Below are positions 49,566-58,884 of a DNA stretch of 64,000 nt, piece by piece. Origin of the DNA: Mesorhizobium amorphae (GTDB taxonomy: Bacteria > Pseudomonadota > Alphaproteobacteria > Rhizobiales > Rhizobiaceae); assembly GCF_014843845.1 (NCBI RefSeq), contig NZ_JHQS01000131.1, positions 1 to 64,000 on the forward strand, written 5' to 3'. The first letter of the stretch is position 1. Each line of letters opens with the position of its first letter. The notes under the pieces were generated by a model that saw nothing but the letters and a program-made list of their open reading frames with translations, was not told where the DNA came from and searched no databases. Position numbers and translations under genes: made by a program.

Positions 49566-50867
49566 ATGAGCGAGGGACACTCGACCTATACGCCCAAGAC
49601 CGGTATCGAACGCTGGTTGGACGCCCGCATGCCGCTGCCGCGGCTGATCTATGACAGCTTCGTCGCCTATCCGGTGCCGCGCAACCTCAACTATGCCTGG
49701 ACCTTCGGCGGCATCCTGTCGATCATGCTGGTCTCGCAGATCCTGACCGGTATCGTGCTGGCCATGCACTATACGGCCGACACGACCCTCGCCTTCGACT
49801 CGGTCGAAAAGATCATGCGCGACGTGAATTCGGGATGGCTGCTGCGCTATCTGCATTCCAACGGCGCCTCGTTCTTCTTCGTCGCCGTCTACATCCATAT
49901 CTTCCGCGGCCTCTACTACGGCTCCTACAAGGCCCCGCGTGAGTTGCTGTGGATCCTCGGCTGCATCATCTACCTGCTGATGATGGCGACCGGCTTCATG
50001 GGCTACGTGCTGCCGTGGGGACAGATGAGCTTCTGGGGCGCCACCGTCATCACCGGCTTCTTCAGCGCCATCCCGCTGGTCGGCAACTGGATTCAGGAGC
50101 TGTTGCTTGGCGGGTTTGCCGTCGACAATCCGACGCTCAACCGCTTCTTCGCGCTGCATTATCTGCTTCCGTTCATGATCGCCGGCGTCGTCGTGCTGCA
50201 CGTCTGGGCGCTGCACGTCGTCGGCCAGTCGAACCCGACCGGCATCGAGGTCAAGTCTAAGACCGACACCGTCGCCTTCACGCCTTACGCGACCATCAAG
50301 GACGCGTTCGGCATGATCGTGTTCCTGTTCTTCTTCGCCTATTTCGTCTTCTACCTGCCGAACTATCTCGGCCATCCGGACAACTATACGATCGCCGACC
50401 CGCTTAAGACGCCCGCCCATATCGTGCCGGAATGGTACTTCCTGCCGTTCTACGCGATCCTGCGCGCCATCACCTTCAACATCGGTCCGATCAACTCCAA
50501 GCTCGGCGGCGTGTTGTGCATGTTCGGCGCCATCGTCATGCTGTTCCTGGTGCCGTGGCTCGACACCTCCAAGGTGCGCTCGGCGGTCTACCGGCCCTGG
50601 TACAAATTGTTCTTCTGGCTGTTCGTCGCCGACGCCGTCCTGCTCGGCTGGCTCGGCTCGCAGCCGGCCGAAGGCAGCTATGTCTTCATGGCGCAAATGG
50701 CGACGCTGTTCTACTTCGCCTTCTTTCTGGTTGCGCTGCCGGTGCTCGGGCTGATCGAGACACCGCGCAGGCTGCCGAATTCGATCACCGAGGCGGTGCT
50801 CGAGAAGAACAAGGGTGGCGGACATCATCCTGCGGGGGCTACGGCCGCGCCGGAAACCAAGGGCTGA
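49566..50867 (+). CDS. petB: Ubiquinol-cytochrome c reductase cytochrome b
   Basis: A 433-residue cytochrome b with eight membrane helices. The haem ligands are the paired histidines of RYLHSNGASFFFVAVYIHIF and HYLLPFMIAGVVVLHVWALH, and the quinol-site motif PEWYFLPFYAILR (PEWY) is intact. The C-terminus ends in a His/Gly-rich tail (NKGGGHHPAGATAAPE). It forms the proton-motive Q cycle core with the Rieske protein and cytochrome c1. Second gene of the operon. Confidence 0.97.
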   Translation: MSEGHSTYTPKTGIERWLDARMPLPRLIYDSFVAYPVPRNLNYAWTFGGILSIMLVSQILTGIVLAMHYTADTTLAFDSVEKIMRDVNSGWLLRYLHSNGASFFFVAVYIHIFRGLYYGSYKAPRELLWILGCIIYLLMMATGFMGYVLPWGQMSFWGATVITGFFSAIPLVGNWIQELLLGGFAVDNPTLNRFFALHYLLPFMIAGVVVLHVWALHVVGQSNPTGIEVKSKTDTVAFTPYATIKDAFGMIVFLFFFAYFVFYLPNYLGHPDNYTIADPLKTPAHIVPEWYFLPFYAILRAITFNIGPINSKLGGVLCMFGAIVMLFLVPWLDTSKVRSAVYRPWYKLFFWLFVADAVLLGWLGSQPAEGSYVFMAQMATLFYFAFFLVALPVLGLIETPRRLPNSITEAVLEKNKGGGHHPAGATAAPETKG

Positions 50868-50894
50868 GCGGCAGAGAATCTAAGGGGATTTAGC

Positions 50895-51752
50895 ATGAAG
50901 AAGATTCTCACCTCGCTGGCGCTGCTTGGCCTTGTGGTTGTTGGCACCGTGGCGATCGCCGCCGAGGAGGCACACAACGCGGCCGCGCCGACGCACTTCC
51001 CGATCGATGAGCCGAAGGAGATGGACTGGAGCTTCGCCGGGCCGTTCGGCACCTACGACAAGGCGCAGCTGCAGCGCGGCCTGAAGGTCTACAAGGAAGT
51101 CTGCGCGGCCTGCCACTCGATGAACCTGGTGGCGTTCCGCACGCTGGAAGGGCTCGGCTATTCGGAAGCGCAGGTGAAGACGCTTGCCGCCGAATACACC
51201 ATCCATGACGGCCCCAACGACGCCGGTGACATGTTCGACCGTCCCGGCAAGCCGTCCGACTACTTCCCGGCGCCGTTCGCCAACGAGCAGGCCGCTGCTG
51301 CCTCCAATGGCGGCGCTGCTCCGCCGGACATGTCGCTGCTGGCCAAGGCGCGCGGCGTCGAGCGCGGCTTCCCGCGCTTCGTATTCGACATCTTCACGCA
51401 GTATGCGCAGGGCGGCCCCGACTATATCCATTCGCTGCTGACCGGCTACGACGAGACGCCGCCGGCCGGCATGGTGATCCCCGAGGGCACGCACTACAAT
51501 CCATACTTCCTGTCCGGCGTGTCGCTGAAGATGCCCAAGCCGCTCTCCGACGGCCAGGTGACCTATGACGACGGCGCGCCGCAGACGGTCGACCAGTATT
51601 CGCGCGACGTGTCGGCGTTCCTGATGTGGGCGGCCGAGCCGCATATGGAAGACCGCAAGAAGACCGGCTTCCGCGTCCTGGTGTTCTTGCTGCTGTTCGG
51701 CGCCCTGGTCTATCTGACCAAGCGCAAGGTATGGGAAGGCGTGGCGCACTAA
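50895..51752 (+). CDS. petC: Ubiquinol-cytochrome c reductase cytochrome c1
   Basis: A 285-residue cytochrome c1. A signal peptide (about 1-23, LLGLVVVGTVAIAA) is followed by haem site CAACHSMNLV (about 73-77), an axial methionine candidate in PPDMSLLAKARG, and a C-terminal membrane anchor (VLVFLLLFGALVYLTKRKVW). It is encoded separately from cytochrome b, unlike the fused fbcH of Bradyrhizobium. AAGGGGATTTAGC precedes the ATG. A strong terminator follows, closing the operon. Confidence 0.96.
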   Translation: MKKILTSLALLGLVVVGTVAIAAEEAHNAAAPTHFPIDEPKEMDWSFAGPFGTYDKAQLQRGLKVYKEVCAACHSMNLVAFRTLEGLGYSEAQVKTLAAEYTIHDGPNDAGDMFDRPGKPSDYFPAPFANEQAAAASNGGAAPPDMSLLAKARGVERGFPRFVFDIFTQYAQGGPDYIHSLLTGYDETPPAGMVIPEGTHYNPYFLSGVSLKMPKPLSDGQVTYDDGAPQTVDQYSRDVSAFLMWAAEPHMEDRKKTGFRVLVFLLLFGALVYLTKRKVWEGVAH

Positions 51753-51775
51753 GCCGCCATGCCGCGAGTTCCGAA

Positions 51776-51797
51776 GGGCGCCGCAAGGCGCCCTTTT
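51776..51797 (+). terminator. Intrinsic terminator of petABC
   Basis: GGGCGCC, loop GCAA, GGCGCCC, then TTTT (51776-51797), 24 nt after the petC stop. The GCAA tetraloop adds stability. A clear rho-independent terminator. Confidence 0.9.
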
Positions 51798-51938
51798 GCA
51801 TTTCAAAACGTGCTGTGCTTCACGATCGAGGGGTTGCCGGCCGCTTGAACAAGCCCGTTGGCACGGCGCCATGTGATTGCTATGCCACGCGGCGTCTGTG
51901 ACGGGGAGGATCGTTGACGGCATGATGTTTGGAAATCG

Positions 51939-53087
51939 ATGATGCGGCTACGCGACTGTCACAATTTTTCCGATTTCCGGCGCATGGCGCAACAGCGGCT
52001 GCCGGGGCCGATCTTCAACTACATTGACGGTGCGGCCGACGACGAGGTCACCTATCGCCGCAACACCGAAAGCTTCGAGAGATGCGACCTGGTTCCCAAC
52101 GTCTTGCGTGGGGTGAGCGAGATCGACATGTCGGTGACGGTCATGGGACAGAAGCTGGCAATGCCTGTCTATTGTTCGCCGACCGCCTTGCAGCGGCTGT
52201 TCCACCATCAGGGCGAGTGCGCGGTCGCCAAGGCTGCAGCCAAATACGGCACGATGTTCGGCGTCTCCTCGCTCGGCACGGTCAGCCTCGAGGAGGCGCG
52301 CAAGATCAGCAGCGGGCCGCAGGTCTACCAGTTCTACTTCCACCGGGATCGCGGCCTGAACCGGGCGATGATGCAGCGCGCCAAGGACATCGGCGTCGAG
52401 GTGATGATGCTGACCGTGGACAGCATCACCGGGGGAAACCGCGAACGCGACAAGCGCACGGGCTTTGCCATTCCTTTCAAGCTCAATCTGTCCGGAATGC
52501 TGCAGTTCGCCGTCAAGCCGGCCTGGGCAATCAACTATTTCACCCATGAGGGGTTCAAGCTGCCGCAGCTCGACGAGCATGTCGACATGGGCGGCGGCAC
52601 CATGTCGATCAGCCACTACTTCACCGAGATGCTCGATCCGTCGATGAATTGGGACGACGTCGCCGAGATGGTCCGGCTGTGGCAGGGGCCGTTCTGCCTC
52701 AAGGGCGTCATGTCGGTGGAGGATGCCAGGCGCGCCGCCGAGATCGGCTGCAGCGGCATTGTCCTGTCGAACCATGGCGGCCGGCAGCTGGACGGCTCGC
52801 GGGCGGCTTTCGACCAGCTTGCCGAGATCGTCGATGCCGTCGGCGACCGGATCGACGTCATCATGGATGGCGGCGTGCAGCGCGGCACGCATGTGCTGAA
52901 GGCGCTGTCGCTCGGCGCCAAGGCCGTCGGCGTCGGTCGCTACTATCTGTTCCCGCTGGCGGCGGCCGGGCAGGCGGGCGTCGAACGCGCGCTCGAACAG
53001 ATGCGGGTCGAGATCGAACGCGGCATGAAGCTGATGGGCTGCACCTCGATCGAACAATTGACGCGCGAAAATCTGCGTTTCAGATAA
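51939..53087 (+). CDS. lldD: FMN-dependent L-lactate dehydrogenase
   Basis: A 382-residue alpha-hydroxy-acid oxidase family member. The catalytic His is in SNHGGRQLDGSRAAFDQL (about residue 282), substrate-binding Arg in the same loop, FMN contacts in MDGGVQRGTHVLKALSLGAK and QFYFHRDRGLNRAMM, and the N-terminal NFSDFRRMAQQRLPGPIFNY is typical. It oxidises L-lactate to pyruvate and passes electrons to the quinone pool. Glycolate or mandelate oxidase are other family members, but lactate is the usual assignment in rhizobia. Two adjacent ATGs (51939, 51942) are possible starts. Confidence 0.87.
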   Translation: MMRLRDCHNFSDFRRMAQQRLPGPIFNYIDGAADDEVTYRRNTESFERCDLVPNVLRGVSEIDMSVTVMGQKLAMPVYCSPTALQRLFHHQGECAVAKAAAKYGTMFGVSSLGTVSLEEARKISSGPQVYQFYFHRDRGLNRAMMQRAKDIGVEVMMLTVDSITGGNRERDKRTGFAIPFKLNLSGMLQFAVKPAWAINYFTHEGFKLPQLDEHVDMGGGTMSISHYFTEMLDPSMNWDDVAEMVRLWQGPFCLKGVMSVEDARRAAEIGCSGIVLSNHGGRQLDGSRAAFDQLAEIVDAVGDRIDVIMDGGVQRGTHVLKALSLGAKAVGVGRYYLFPLAAAGQAGVERALEQMRVEIERGMKLMGCTSIEQLTRENLRFR

Positions 53088-53177
53088 TCTCGCGCGAAAC
53101 GGGCGGACGCCCGATCAAGCCAACGGGTCTCGCTCTTCGCGGCAAGACATCGACTACGCCAGTGTGGAGTGCGAACC

Positions 53178-53723
53178 ATGAAATCCTCCCTCGAAGAGAC
53201 GCTGCTCTCGGCGATCCGCACCATTCCCGATTATCCGAAGCCCGGCATATTGTTTCGCGACATCACCACGCTGCTCGGCAATGCGCGCGCCTTTCGCCGC
53301 GCCATCGACGAATTGGTGCATCCCTATGCCGGGCTGAAGATCGACAAGATCGCCGGCATCGAGGCGCGCGGCTTCATCCTCGGCGGTGCAGTCGCCCACC
53401 AGCTTTCGGCGGGCTTCGTGCCGATCCGCAAGAAGGGCAAGCTGCCTTACGAGACGGTACGCGTCGCCTACAGCCTGGAATATGGGCTGGACGAGATGGA
53501 GATGCACAAGGACGGCGTTGCCGAGGGCGAAAAGGTGATCCTGGTCGACGATTTGATCGCCACCGGCGGCACGGCGGAGGCGGCGGTCAAGCTGCTCAGG
53601 CAGATCGGCGCTGACATCCTTGCCGCCTGCTTCGTCATCGACCTGCCGGATCTCGGCGGCCGCAAGAAGCTGGAGTCGCTCGGCGTGCCGGTGAGGACGC
53701 TGATCGGCTTCGAGGGGCATTGA
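53178..53723 (+). CDS. apt: Adenine phosphoribosyltransferase
   Basis: A 181-residue purine salvage enzyme. The PRPP-binding motif is VILVDDLIATGGTAEAAVKL (about 120-135), the adenine-specific segment GIEARGFILGGAVAHQL and the start IRTIPDYPKPGILFRDITTL are diagnostic. It forms AMP from adenine and PRPP. The chosen ATG has GGAG nine bases upstream; a GTG three codons earlier is not needed. Upstream lldD is in the same direction with 90 nt between. Confidence 0.96.
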   Translation: MKSSLEETLLSAIRTIPDYPKPGILFRDITTLLGNARAFRRAIDELVHPYAGLKIDKIAGIEARGFILGGAVAHQLSAGFVPIRKKGKLPYETVRVAYSLEYGLDEMEMHKDGVAEGEKVILVDDLIATGGTAEAAVKLLRQIGADILAACFVIDLPDLGGRKKLESLGVPVRTLIGFEGH

Positions 53724-53733
53724 AAAGGGCGAA

Positions 53734-54204
53734 CTACTCGACCTTCACCAGCACCGCACTGTCGAACTCGATGACCTTGTCGCCGGTCGAATCGGAGGCC
53801 TCGCAGAGCAGCGTCAGCAAATGCCAGCCGGGGCGCGCGGCGAGCGGGCGATGGGCGAGCGCGGTGCGCGTGAATGTCACGGTCTCGCCGGCATAGACGG
53901 GCTTCAGCCATTTCAGGTTCCTGAAGCCCGGGGAGGGGCCGAATTCCGGCTGCGGGCCTGGACCTGTCCAGCGGACGCCTTCCGTCTCCATGCGCTTTTC
54001 GAGGTTGTACTTCATCCAGGTGGCGGCGGTGTGCCAGCCGGAAGCGCAGAGACCGCCGAGCACGCTCGTCTTTGCCGCCTCCTCGTCGACATGGAAGACC
54101 TGCGGATCGTATTTGCGGGCGAATGCCTTGATGTCGTCCGGTTCGAATGTGTGCGAACCGAGCGTGACGGTGACGCCGATCAGGAAGTATTCGTCCAAGG
54201 TCAT
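53734..54204 (-). CDS. MaoC family dehydratase (R-hydratase-like), second of pair
   Basis: A 156-residue hot-dog fold protein. The hydratase-type signature Asp..His is in YDPQVFHVDEEAAKTS (about 38-53), followed by the GGLCASGWHTAATWM helix. Members hydrate enoyl-CoA. It overlaps the upstream MaoC gene by 4 nt, so the two are coupled and could form a heterodimer. No acyl-CoA dehydrogenase or polyhydroxyalkanoate gene is nearby to fix the substrate. Confidence 0.87.
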   Translation of the reverse strand: MTLDEYFLIGVTVTLGSHTFEPDDIKAFARKYDPQVFHVDEEAAKTSVLGGLCASGWHTAATWMKYNLEKRMETEGVRWTGPGPQPEFGPSPGFRNLKWLKPVYAGETVTFTRTALAHRPLAARPGWHLLTLLCEASDSTGDKVIEFDSAVLVKVE

Positions 54205-54671
54205 GACAGGCCTTTTGCGGCGTCACGCGCGAGGAACATGCCGGTGTTTTCGAGCTCGAAGACGCTTTCGCCGCGCTGATTGAAGAGTTCGCTGCGCATG
54301 GTGATAAGCCCGAGTTGAGGCCGCGATTTGGACTGGCGCTTGGCGACTACGGTGAGCGTGCCGCTCAACGTATCGCCGGCCAGAACCGGCTTCTTCCATT
54401 TGACGTGTTCGATGCCCGGCGAGCCCTGCGAGGTCGAGTCGAGCAGGAAGGCATCGCACAGCATGCGCATGAACATCGCGCAGGTGTGCCAGCCCGAAGC
54501 CGACAGACCGCCCAGAATGCTGGCCTTGCCGGCCTCCTCGTCGAGATGCATCGGCTGGGCGTCGAATTCACTGGCGAATTCGATGATCTCGGCGGCGCTC
54601 ACCTGCTTCACGCCGAGGTCGAGCGAGGCGCCCTCGACGAAATCCTCATAGGCCCAGGTCTTTCCTGTCAT
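54201..54671 (-). CDS. MaoC family dehydratase (R-hydratase-like), first of pair
   Basis: A 156-residue paralogue of the following protein, with the same hot-dog pattern: FDAQPMHLDEEAGKAS and GGLSASGWHTCAMFM. The start at 54671 (MTGKTWAYEDF) was chosen over a 28-residue in-frame extension, since TTGGAGA lies just before it. Tandem MaoC pairs of equal size are common in alphaproteobacteria. The stop overlaps the next start as ATGA. Catalytic Asp and His are kept in both copies. Confidence 0.87.
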   Translation of the reverse strand: MTGKTWAYEDFVEGASLDLGVKQVSAAEIIEFASEFDAQPMHLDEEAGKASILGGLSASGWHTCAMFMRMLCDAFLLDSTSQGSPGIEHVKWKKPVLAGDTLSGTLTVVAKRQSKSRPQLGLITMRSELFNQRGESVFELENTGMFLARDAAKGLS

Positions 54672-54814
54672 CTCCAAGTCTTTCCGGTCATCGTCTAAAT
54701 CCGGTTGCGGAACACCGATCAGGACGGATCGGGGTTTCCCGGATGAAGGCCGCACGGGTTTTGGTCAAGCAATTTCTGGTGCGCCAGCATCGACGGCGCG
54801 TGGGCCTGGGGCGC

Positions 54815-55780
54815 CTAAAGCCAGCCGCGGCGGCGGAAATACCAGAAGGGCAGGATCGCCGACAGCACCATCATGGCAATGGCGAAGGGATAACCGAGCT
54901 GCCATTTGAGTTCGGGGATGATGTCGAAATTCATGCCGTAGATCGAAGCAACCAGCGTCGGCGGCAGGAAGATGACGGCGGCGACGGAGAAGATCTTGAT
55001 GATGGCGTTCTGCTCGATCGAGATCATGCCGAGCGTGGCGTCGAGCAGGAAGGAGATCTTCTGCGACAGGAAGGTGGCATGGTCGGCGAGCGAAAGCACG
55101 TCGCGCGACAGCGTCTTGATGCGCGCCTTTGTGTCCTTGCTCATCTTGGTGCGGGTCGAGGCATGGGCGAAGAAGCCAGCCAGGCGCTGCAGCGAGATCA
55201 GGCTGTCGCGGATCGAGGAGGTAAGATCTTCCTTGCGGCCGATGGCTTTCAAGAGTTCCTGGAAGTCGCGGTTGCGCTTGGAAACCTTGGTCGAGGTCGC
55301 CTGGAAGATGTCGCGCGAGATCGCCTCGACGTCGCGGCCGGCGCGCTCCAGAATATCGGCGAGCCGGTCGACGATCGCCTCCAGCAGGCCGATCAGGATG
55401 GTGTCGCCGCTGGTGCAGCCGGTCGCCACCTTCTCGGCGCGCTGCGGAAAGGTCTTGAACGCCTTCGGCTCGTGATAGCGCACGGTGATCAGCCTGGTGC
55501 CGGCGAGCACGAAGGTGACCGGCGACATCAGGGGATCGTCGATCTCGGTCTGGGCCGGCAGCGTGGCGGTCATGAAATAGGCGCCGTCCTCGACATAGAG
55601 GCGGCTCGAAATCTCGATCTCCTCCATCTCCTCGCGGGTCGGAATGGCGACGCCGAGCCAGCTCTCGATGGCGGCCTCTTCTTCCTTTGTCGGGCTCAAG
55701 AGGTCGGCCCAGACGACATTGTCGTCGAGGTTTTCGGTAACGCGCAGGCGATCATTGTCCACGACGAAGGCCTTGATCAT
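54815..55780 (-). CDS. corA: CorA family magnesium transporter
   Basis: A 321-residue CorA. The large N-terminal cytosolic domain is followed by two C-terminal helices. The selectivity motif is in ASIYGMNFDIIPEL (GMN), between helix 1 (IKIFSVAAVIFLPPTLVASI) and helix 2 (YPFAIAMMVLSAILPFWYFR). It passes Mg2+ or Co2+ in pentamers. The start at 55780 (MIKAFVVDN) has GGGAG nine nt upstream; a second ATG at 55801 is possible. Transcribed with its own spacing from ychF (about 83 nt). Confidence 0.94.
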   Translation of the reverse strand: MIKAFVVDNDRLRVTENLDDNVVWADLLSPTKEEEAAIESWLGVAIPTREEMEEIEISSRLYVEDGAYFMTATLPAQTEIDDPLMSPVTFVLAGTRLITVRYHEPKAFKTFPQRAEKVATGCTSGDTILIGLLEAIVDRLADILERAGRDVEAISRDIFQATSTKVSKRNRDFQELLKAIGRKEDLTSSIRDSLISLQRLAGFFAHASTRTKMSKDTKARIKTLSRDVLSLADHATFLSQKISFLLDATLGMISIEQNAIIKIFSVAAVIFLPPTLVASIYGMNFDIIPELKWQLGYPFAIAMMVLSAILPFWYFRRRGWL

Positions 55781-55863
55781 CGCCGGGTCTCCCTTGCTCA
55801 TGTGGCGAATCCGAAATTCGCGTTACCCTGGAGCACCGCTGCGAGGGCGGCCTGCCCGCAAGG

Positions 55864-56967
55864 TCAGGTGTTGAACTTGAACAGCATGATGTCGCCGTCC
55901 TGGACGACGTATTCCTTGCCTTCGTCGCGCGCCTTGCCGGCTTCCTTGGCCGCCACTTCGCCGCCAAGCGCGACGAAGTCGTTGTAGGCGATGGTCTGGG
56001 CGCGGATGAAGCCGCGCTCGAAATCGGTATGGATGACGCCGGCCGCCTGCGGCGCCCTGGCGCCCTTGTGCACGGTCCAGGCGCGCGCTTCCTTCGGTCC
56101 GACGGTGAAATAGGTGATCAATTGCAAAAGCTCATAGCCGGCACGGATGACCTTGTTCAGGCCTGGCTCGTCCAGCCCCAGTGAGGCCAGGAATTCCATT
56201 TCCTCCTCGTCGCTGAGCTGGGCGACCTCGGCCTCGATCGCGGCCGAGATGACGACCGTGCTGGCGCCTTGCGCCGCGGCCATCTTTTCAACCGCGCTGG
56301 TGTGCTCGTTGCCGGTGGCCGCATCGGCCTCGGCGACGTTGCAGACATAGAGCACGGGATGCGAGGTCAACAGGTTCAGCCCCTGCAGAATGCGCAGGTC
56401 TTCCGGCGAGATGCCGTTGAGCAGGATGCGGGTCGGCTTGCCTGCTTGCAGCAACTCGAGTGCCGCTTCCATGGTCGGCAGCACCGTCATCGCTTCCTTG
56501 TCCTTGCCGGAGGCGCGCTTGCGGAACTGCGCGATGCGGCGTTCGAGGCTCTCCAGGTCGGCGAGCATGAGCTCGGTCTCGACGGTCTCGGCGTCGGCGA
56601 CCGGATCGATGCGACCTTCGACATGAGTGATGTCGTCATCCTCGAAGCAGCGCAGCACATGGACGATGGCGTCGACCTCGCGGATGTTGGCGAGGAACTG
56701 GTTGCCCAGCCCTTCGCCCTTGGAGGCGCCACGCACCAGGCCGGCGATGTCGACGAAGGAGATGCGGGTCGGGATGATCTCCTTCGACTTGCCGATCGCG
56801 GCGATCTTCTGCAGGCGCGGGTCGGGCACTGCCACCTCGCCGGTGTTCGGTTCGATGGTGCAGAACGGATAGTTGGCGGCCTGCGCCGCCGCCGTCCTGG
56901 TCAACGCGTTGAAAAGCGTCGACTTGCCGACGTTGGGCAAGCCAACGATGCCGCATTTGAAACCCAT
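55864..56967 (-). CDS. ychF: Redox-regulated ATPase YchF
   Basis: A 367-residue Obg-family P-loop NTPase. G1 GLPNVGKSTLFNALT begins at residue 8, G3 is in FVDIAGLVRGASKGEGLGNQ, and the usual NKxD is replaced by a N-x-x-E type sequence (VCNVAEADA), which favours ATP over GTP. A coiled-coil insertion lies in the middle and the C-terminal TGS domain ends in KEYVVQDGDIMLFKFN. It binds ribosomes and affects oxidative stress responses. The start at 56967 (MGFKCGIVG) matches the family; the upstream extension does not. Order rplY-pth-ychF is conserved. Confidence 0.96.
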   Translation of the reverse strand: MGFKCGIVGLPNVGKSTLFNALTRTAAAQAANYPFCTIEPNTGEVAVPDPRLQKIAAIGKSKEIIPTRISFVDIAGLVRGASKGEGLGNQFLANIREVDAIVHVLRCFEDDDITHVEGRIDPVADAETVETELMLADLESLERRIAQFRKRASGKDKEAMTVLPTMEAALELLQAGKPTRILLNGISPEDLRILQGLNLLTSHPVLYVCNVAEADAATGNEHTSAVEKMAAAQGASTVVISAAIEAEVAQLSDEEEMEFLASLGLDEPGLNKVIRAGYELLQLITYFTVGPKEARAWTVHKGARAPQAAGVIHTDFERGFIRAQTIAYNDFVALGGEVAAKEAGKARDEGKEYVVQDGDIMLFKFNT

Positions 56968-57063
56968 TTTGTCCGGTCCTATCGGGAAAGCGAAATTTTG
57001 ATCAGGGCTATGGGCGATAGCGCCAAGGATCGTCAAGCCCTACGGCCGCGATCGCGTCCCGGT

Positions 57064-57789
57064 TCAGCCCTTGCCGCCGAACAGCTTCTTCAGCATGGCG
57101 GCCATCGGGCCGGTTTCGGGCAGCTTGGCAGGCGCCTGCTGCGGCCGTGCCTGGCGAATGTGGCTTTGGGCCTTTGGCGCTTTCGGTGGCGGGCGGTCGT
57201 CGTCACCGGTCGGCGCTAGCTTGTCGCGCAAGGCGAGCGTCACGCGGTTCATGAAGGAGTTGTCGTCGCCCTTGGCCAGCAATCCGGCGTCGTCGGCGAT
57301 GGTGTCGAGCAGCACAGCCAGCCACTCGCGGTCGGCCTTGGCGAAGTCGCCAAGCACATGGCCGTGCACCATTTCCCGAACGCCTGGATGGCCGACGCCG
57401 ATGCGCACGCGGCGAAAAGCCTTGCCGACATGGTCGTCAAGCGAGCGGATGCCGTTATGGCCGCCCGAACCGCCGCCGACCTTGACCCGAACCTTGCCGG
57501 CGGCAAGGTCGATTTCGTCATAGAAAACGGTGAGGGCGGCAGCGTCGAGCTTGTAGAAGCGCAGTGCCTCGCCGACCGACTGGCCGGACAGGTTCATGAA
57601 GGTCTGCGGCTTGATCAGGATGATCTTTTCGCCGTCGATCGTGCCTTCGGCGATCAGGCCCTGGAACTTCTTCGACCAGGGCGAAAAGGAGTGGCGGCGG
57701 GCTATCGCGTCCGCCGCCATGAACCCGACGTTGTGCCGGTTGTTGGCATATTTCGCGCCCGGATTGCCGAGGCCTGCAAAGACAAGCAT
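57064..57789 (-). CDS. pth: Peptidyl-tRNA hydrolase
   Basis: A 241-residue hydrolase. Active-site His is in YANNRHNVGFMA (about residue 21), Asn and Asp in FMNLSGQSVGEAL and VFYDEIDLAAGKV, and GGHNGIRSLDDHVG completes the pocket. It recycles peptidyl-tRNA from stalled translation. The C-terminal 50 residues (PTGDDDRPPPKAPKAQSHIR ...) form a disordered extension not needed for catalysis. It follows rplY by 24 nt in one transcript. Confidence 0.96.
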   Translation of the reverse strand: MLVFAGLGNPGAKYANNRHNVGFMAADAIARRHSFSPWSKKFQGLIAEGTIDGEKIILIKPQTFMNLSGQSVGEALRFYKLDAAALTVFYDEIDLAAGKVRVKVGGGSGGHNGIRSLDDHVGKAFRRVRIGVGHPGVREMVHGHVLGDFAKADREWLAVLLDTIADDAGLLAKGDDNSFMNRVTLALRDKLAPTGDDDRPPPKAPKAQSHIRQARPQQAPAKLPETGPMAAMLKKLFGGKG

Positions 57790-57813
57790 CGTCGTTCTCC
57801 GGGCGGGAAGGGC

Positions 57814-58455
57814 TTACTTTTCTTCGGCGGCAGGAGCCGCTTCGGGGGCAGCCGCCTCGGTCGTCTCTTCGACCTCCGGCTTCATCGCCGAGGAGCCGGC
57901 AATGGTCGCGATGGTGAAGTCGCGGTCGGAGATCACCGGCTTGACGCCGGCCGGCAGCGTAACCGCCGAGATGTGGATCGAGTCGCCGATGTCGGCGCCG
58001 GTGAGATCGACGGTGATGAATTCCGGGATCGCATTGGCCGGGCAGTGGAACTCGACTTCGTGACGCACGATGTTGAGCACGCCACCACGCTTGATGCCAG
58101 GCGACTTGTCCTCGTTGATGAAGTGGACAGGCACGTCGACATTGACTTCGGTGTCCTTGCCGATGCGCAGGAAGTCGACATGGACAGGGAAATCCTTGAC
58201 CGGGTCGAGCTGGAAGTCCTTGGGCAGGACCTGGATCTTCTTGCCGTCGACATCGATCGTGGCGATCGTGGTCAAAAACCCGCCGCCATGGATCTTGTAG
58301 TAGATGTCCTTGTAGGTGAGCGCGATCGCCAGGGGAGGCTGCTTGTCACCGTAAATTACTGCAGGCACTTTACCGTTGCGGCGAACTGCACGGGCGGACC
58401 CCTTACCGACCTGTTCGCGCGCTTCGGCCTTGAGCTCGTAAGTATCGTGGCTCAT
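57814..58455 (-). CDS. rplY: 50S ribosomal protein L25/general stress protein Ctc
   Basis: A 213-residue L25 of the long (TL5/Ctc) type. The 5S rRNA-binding N-terminal domain reads VGKGSARAVRRNGKVPAVIY, the C-terminal extension includes DVPVHFINEDKSPGIKRGGV, and a low-complexity Ala/Glu tail ends it (AAAPEAAPAAEEK). It is in the large subunit near the central protuberance. First gene of the rplY-pth-ychF transcript. In many alphaproteobacteria prs lies directly upstream; here an MFS pump and its regulator intervene. Confidence 0.96.
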   Translation of the reverse strand: MSHDTYELKAEAREQVGKGSARAVRRNGKVPAVIYGDKQPPLAIALTYKDIYYKIHGGGFLTTIATIDVDGKKIQVLPKDFQLDPVKDFPVHVDFLRIGKDTEVNVDVPVHFINEDKSPGIKRGGVLNIVRHEVEFHCPANAIPEFITVDLTGADIGDSIHISAVTLPAGVKPVISDRDFTIATIAGSSAMKPEVEETTEAAAPEAAPAAEEK

Positions 58456-58884
58456 GGCTTTTCCTTTCGCGTGTTATGGAGCGTCCACGGCCGGCAAAGC
58501 GCTTGGGCTGTAGACGTCGAAAGCCGCCAGACCTGGATGTCCGAAAGCCGGAAGCCGCATACGCGGACCTTTGTTCGGGATCACAAGGGGAAGGCAGCCT
58601 TCCGCCGCGTTGCCTCCAAGGGTGTCTACGCGGGTGGCGGCTCTATAGCGGAAGGCGCGAATGGGTGCAAGCCGTGGCAGGCATGGGCGATGAGCCGACT
58701 TTCCATATCTTGTCCAAACACGTTCGTGCAACCTGCGGGCCATTCCGGGGACGTTACGCGCTCGCAAGCGGTGGATCCGCCTAGATGCAAACGGGCGCCT
58801 ATCCCGAGCCGCAACACGTGGTCCCCATCACCGACGAAGAGTTCTCGACCTGCAGGGCGGCGCTGGGCCTCTAGCGATGACTGC
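58456..58884. other. Intergenic region between rplY and the MFS gene
   Basis: About 430 nt. It holds the rplY promoter region and the 3' flank of the minus-strand MFS gene. The only frame worth noting is a 29-codon plus-strand ORF at 58785-58874, whose end (QHVVPITDEEFSTCRAALGL) looks protein-like but lacks a good ribosome-binding site. No repeat, tRNA or strong hairpin was seen. Confidence 0.45.
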
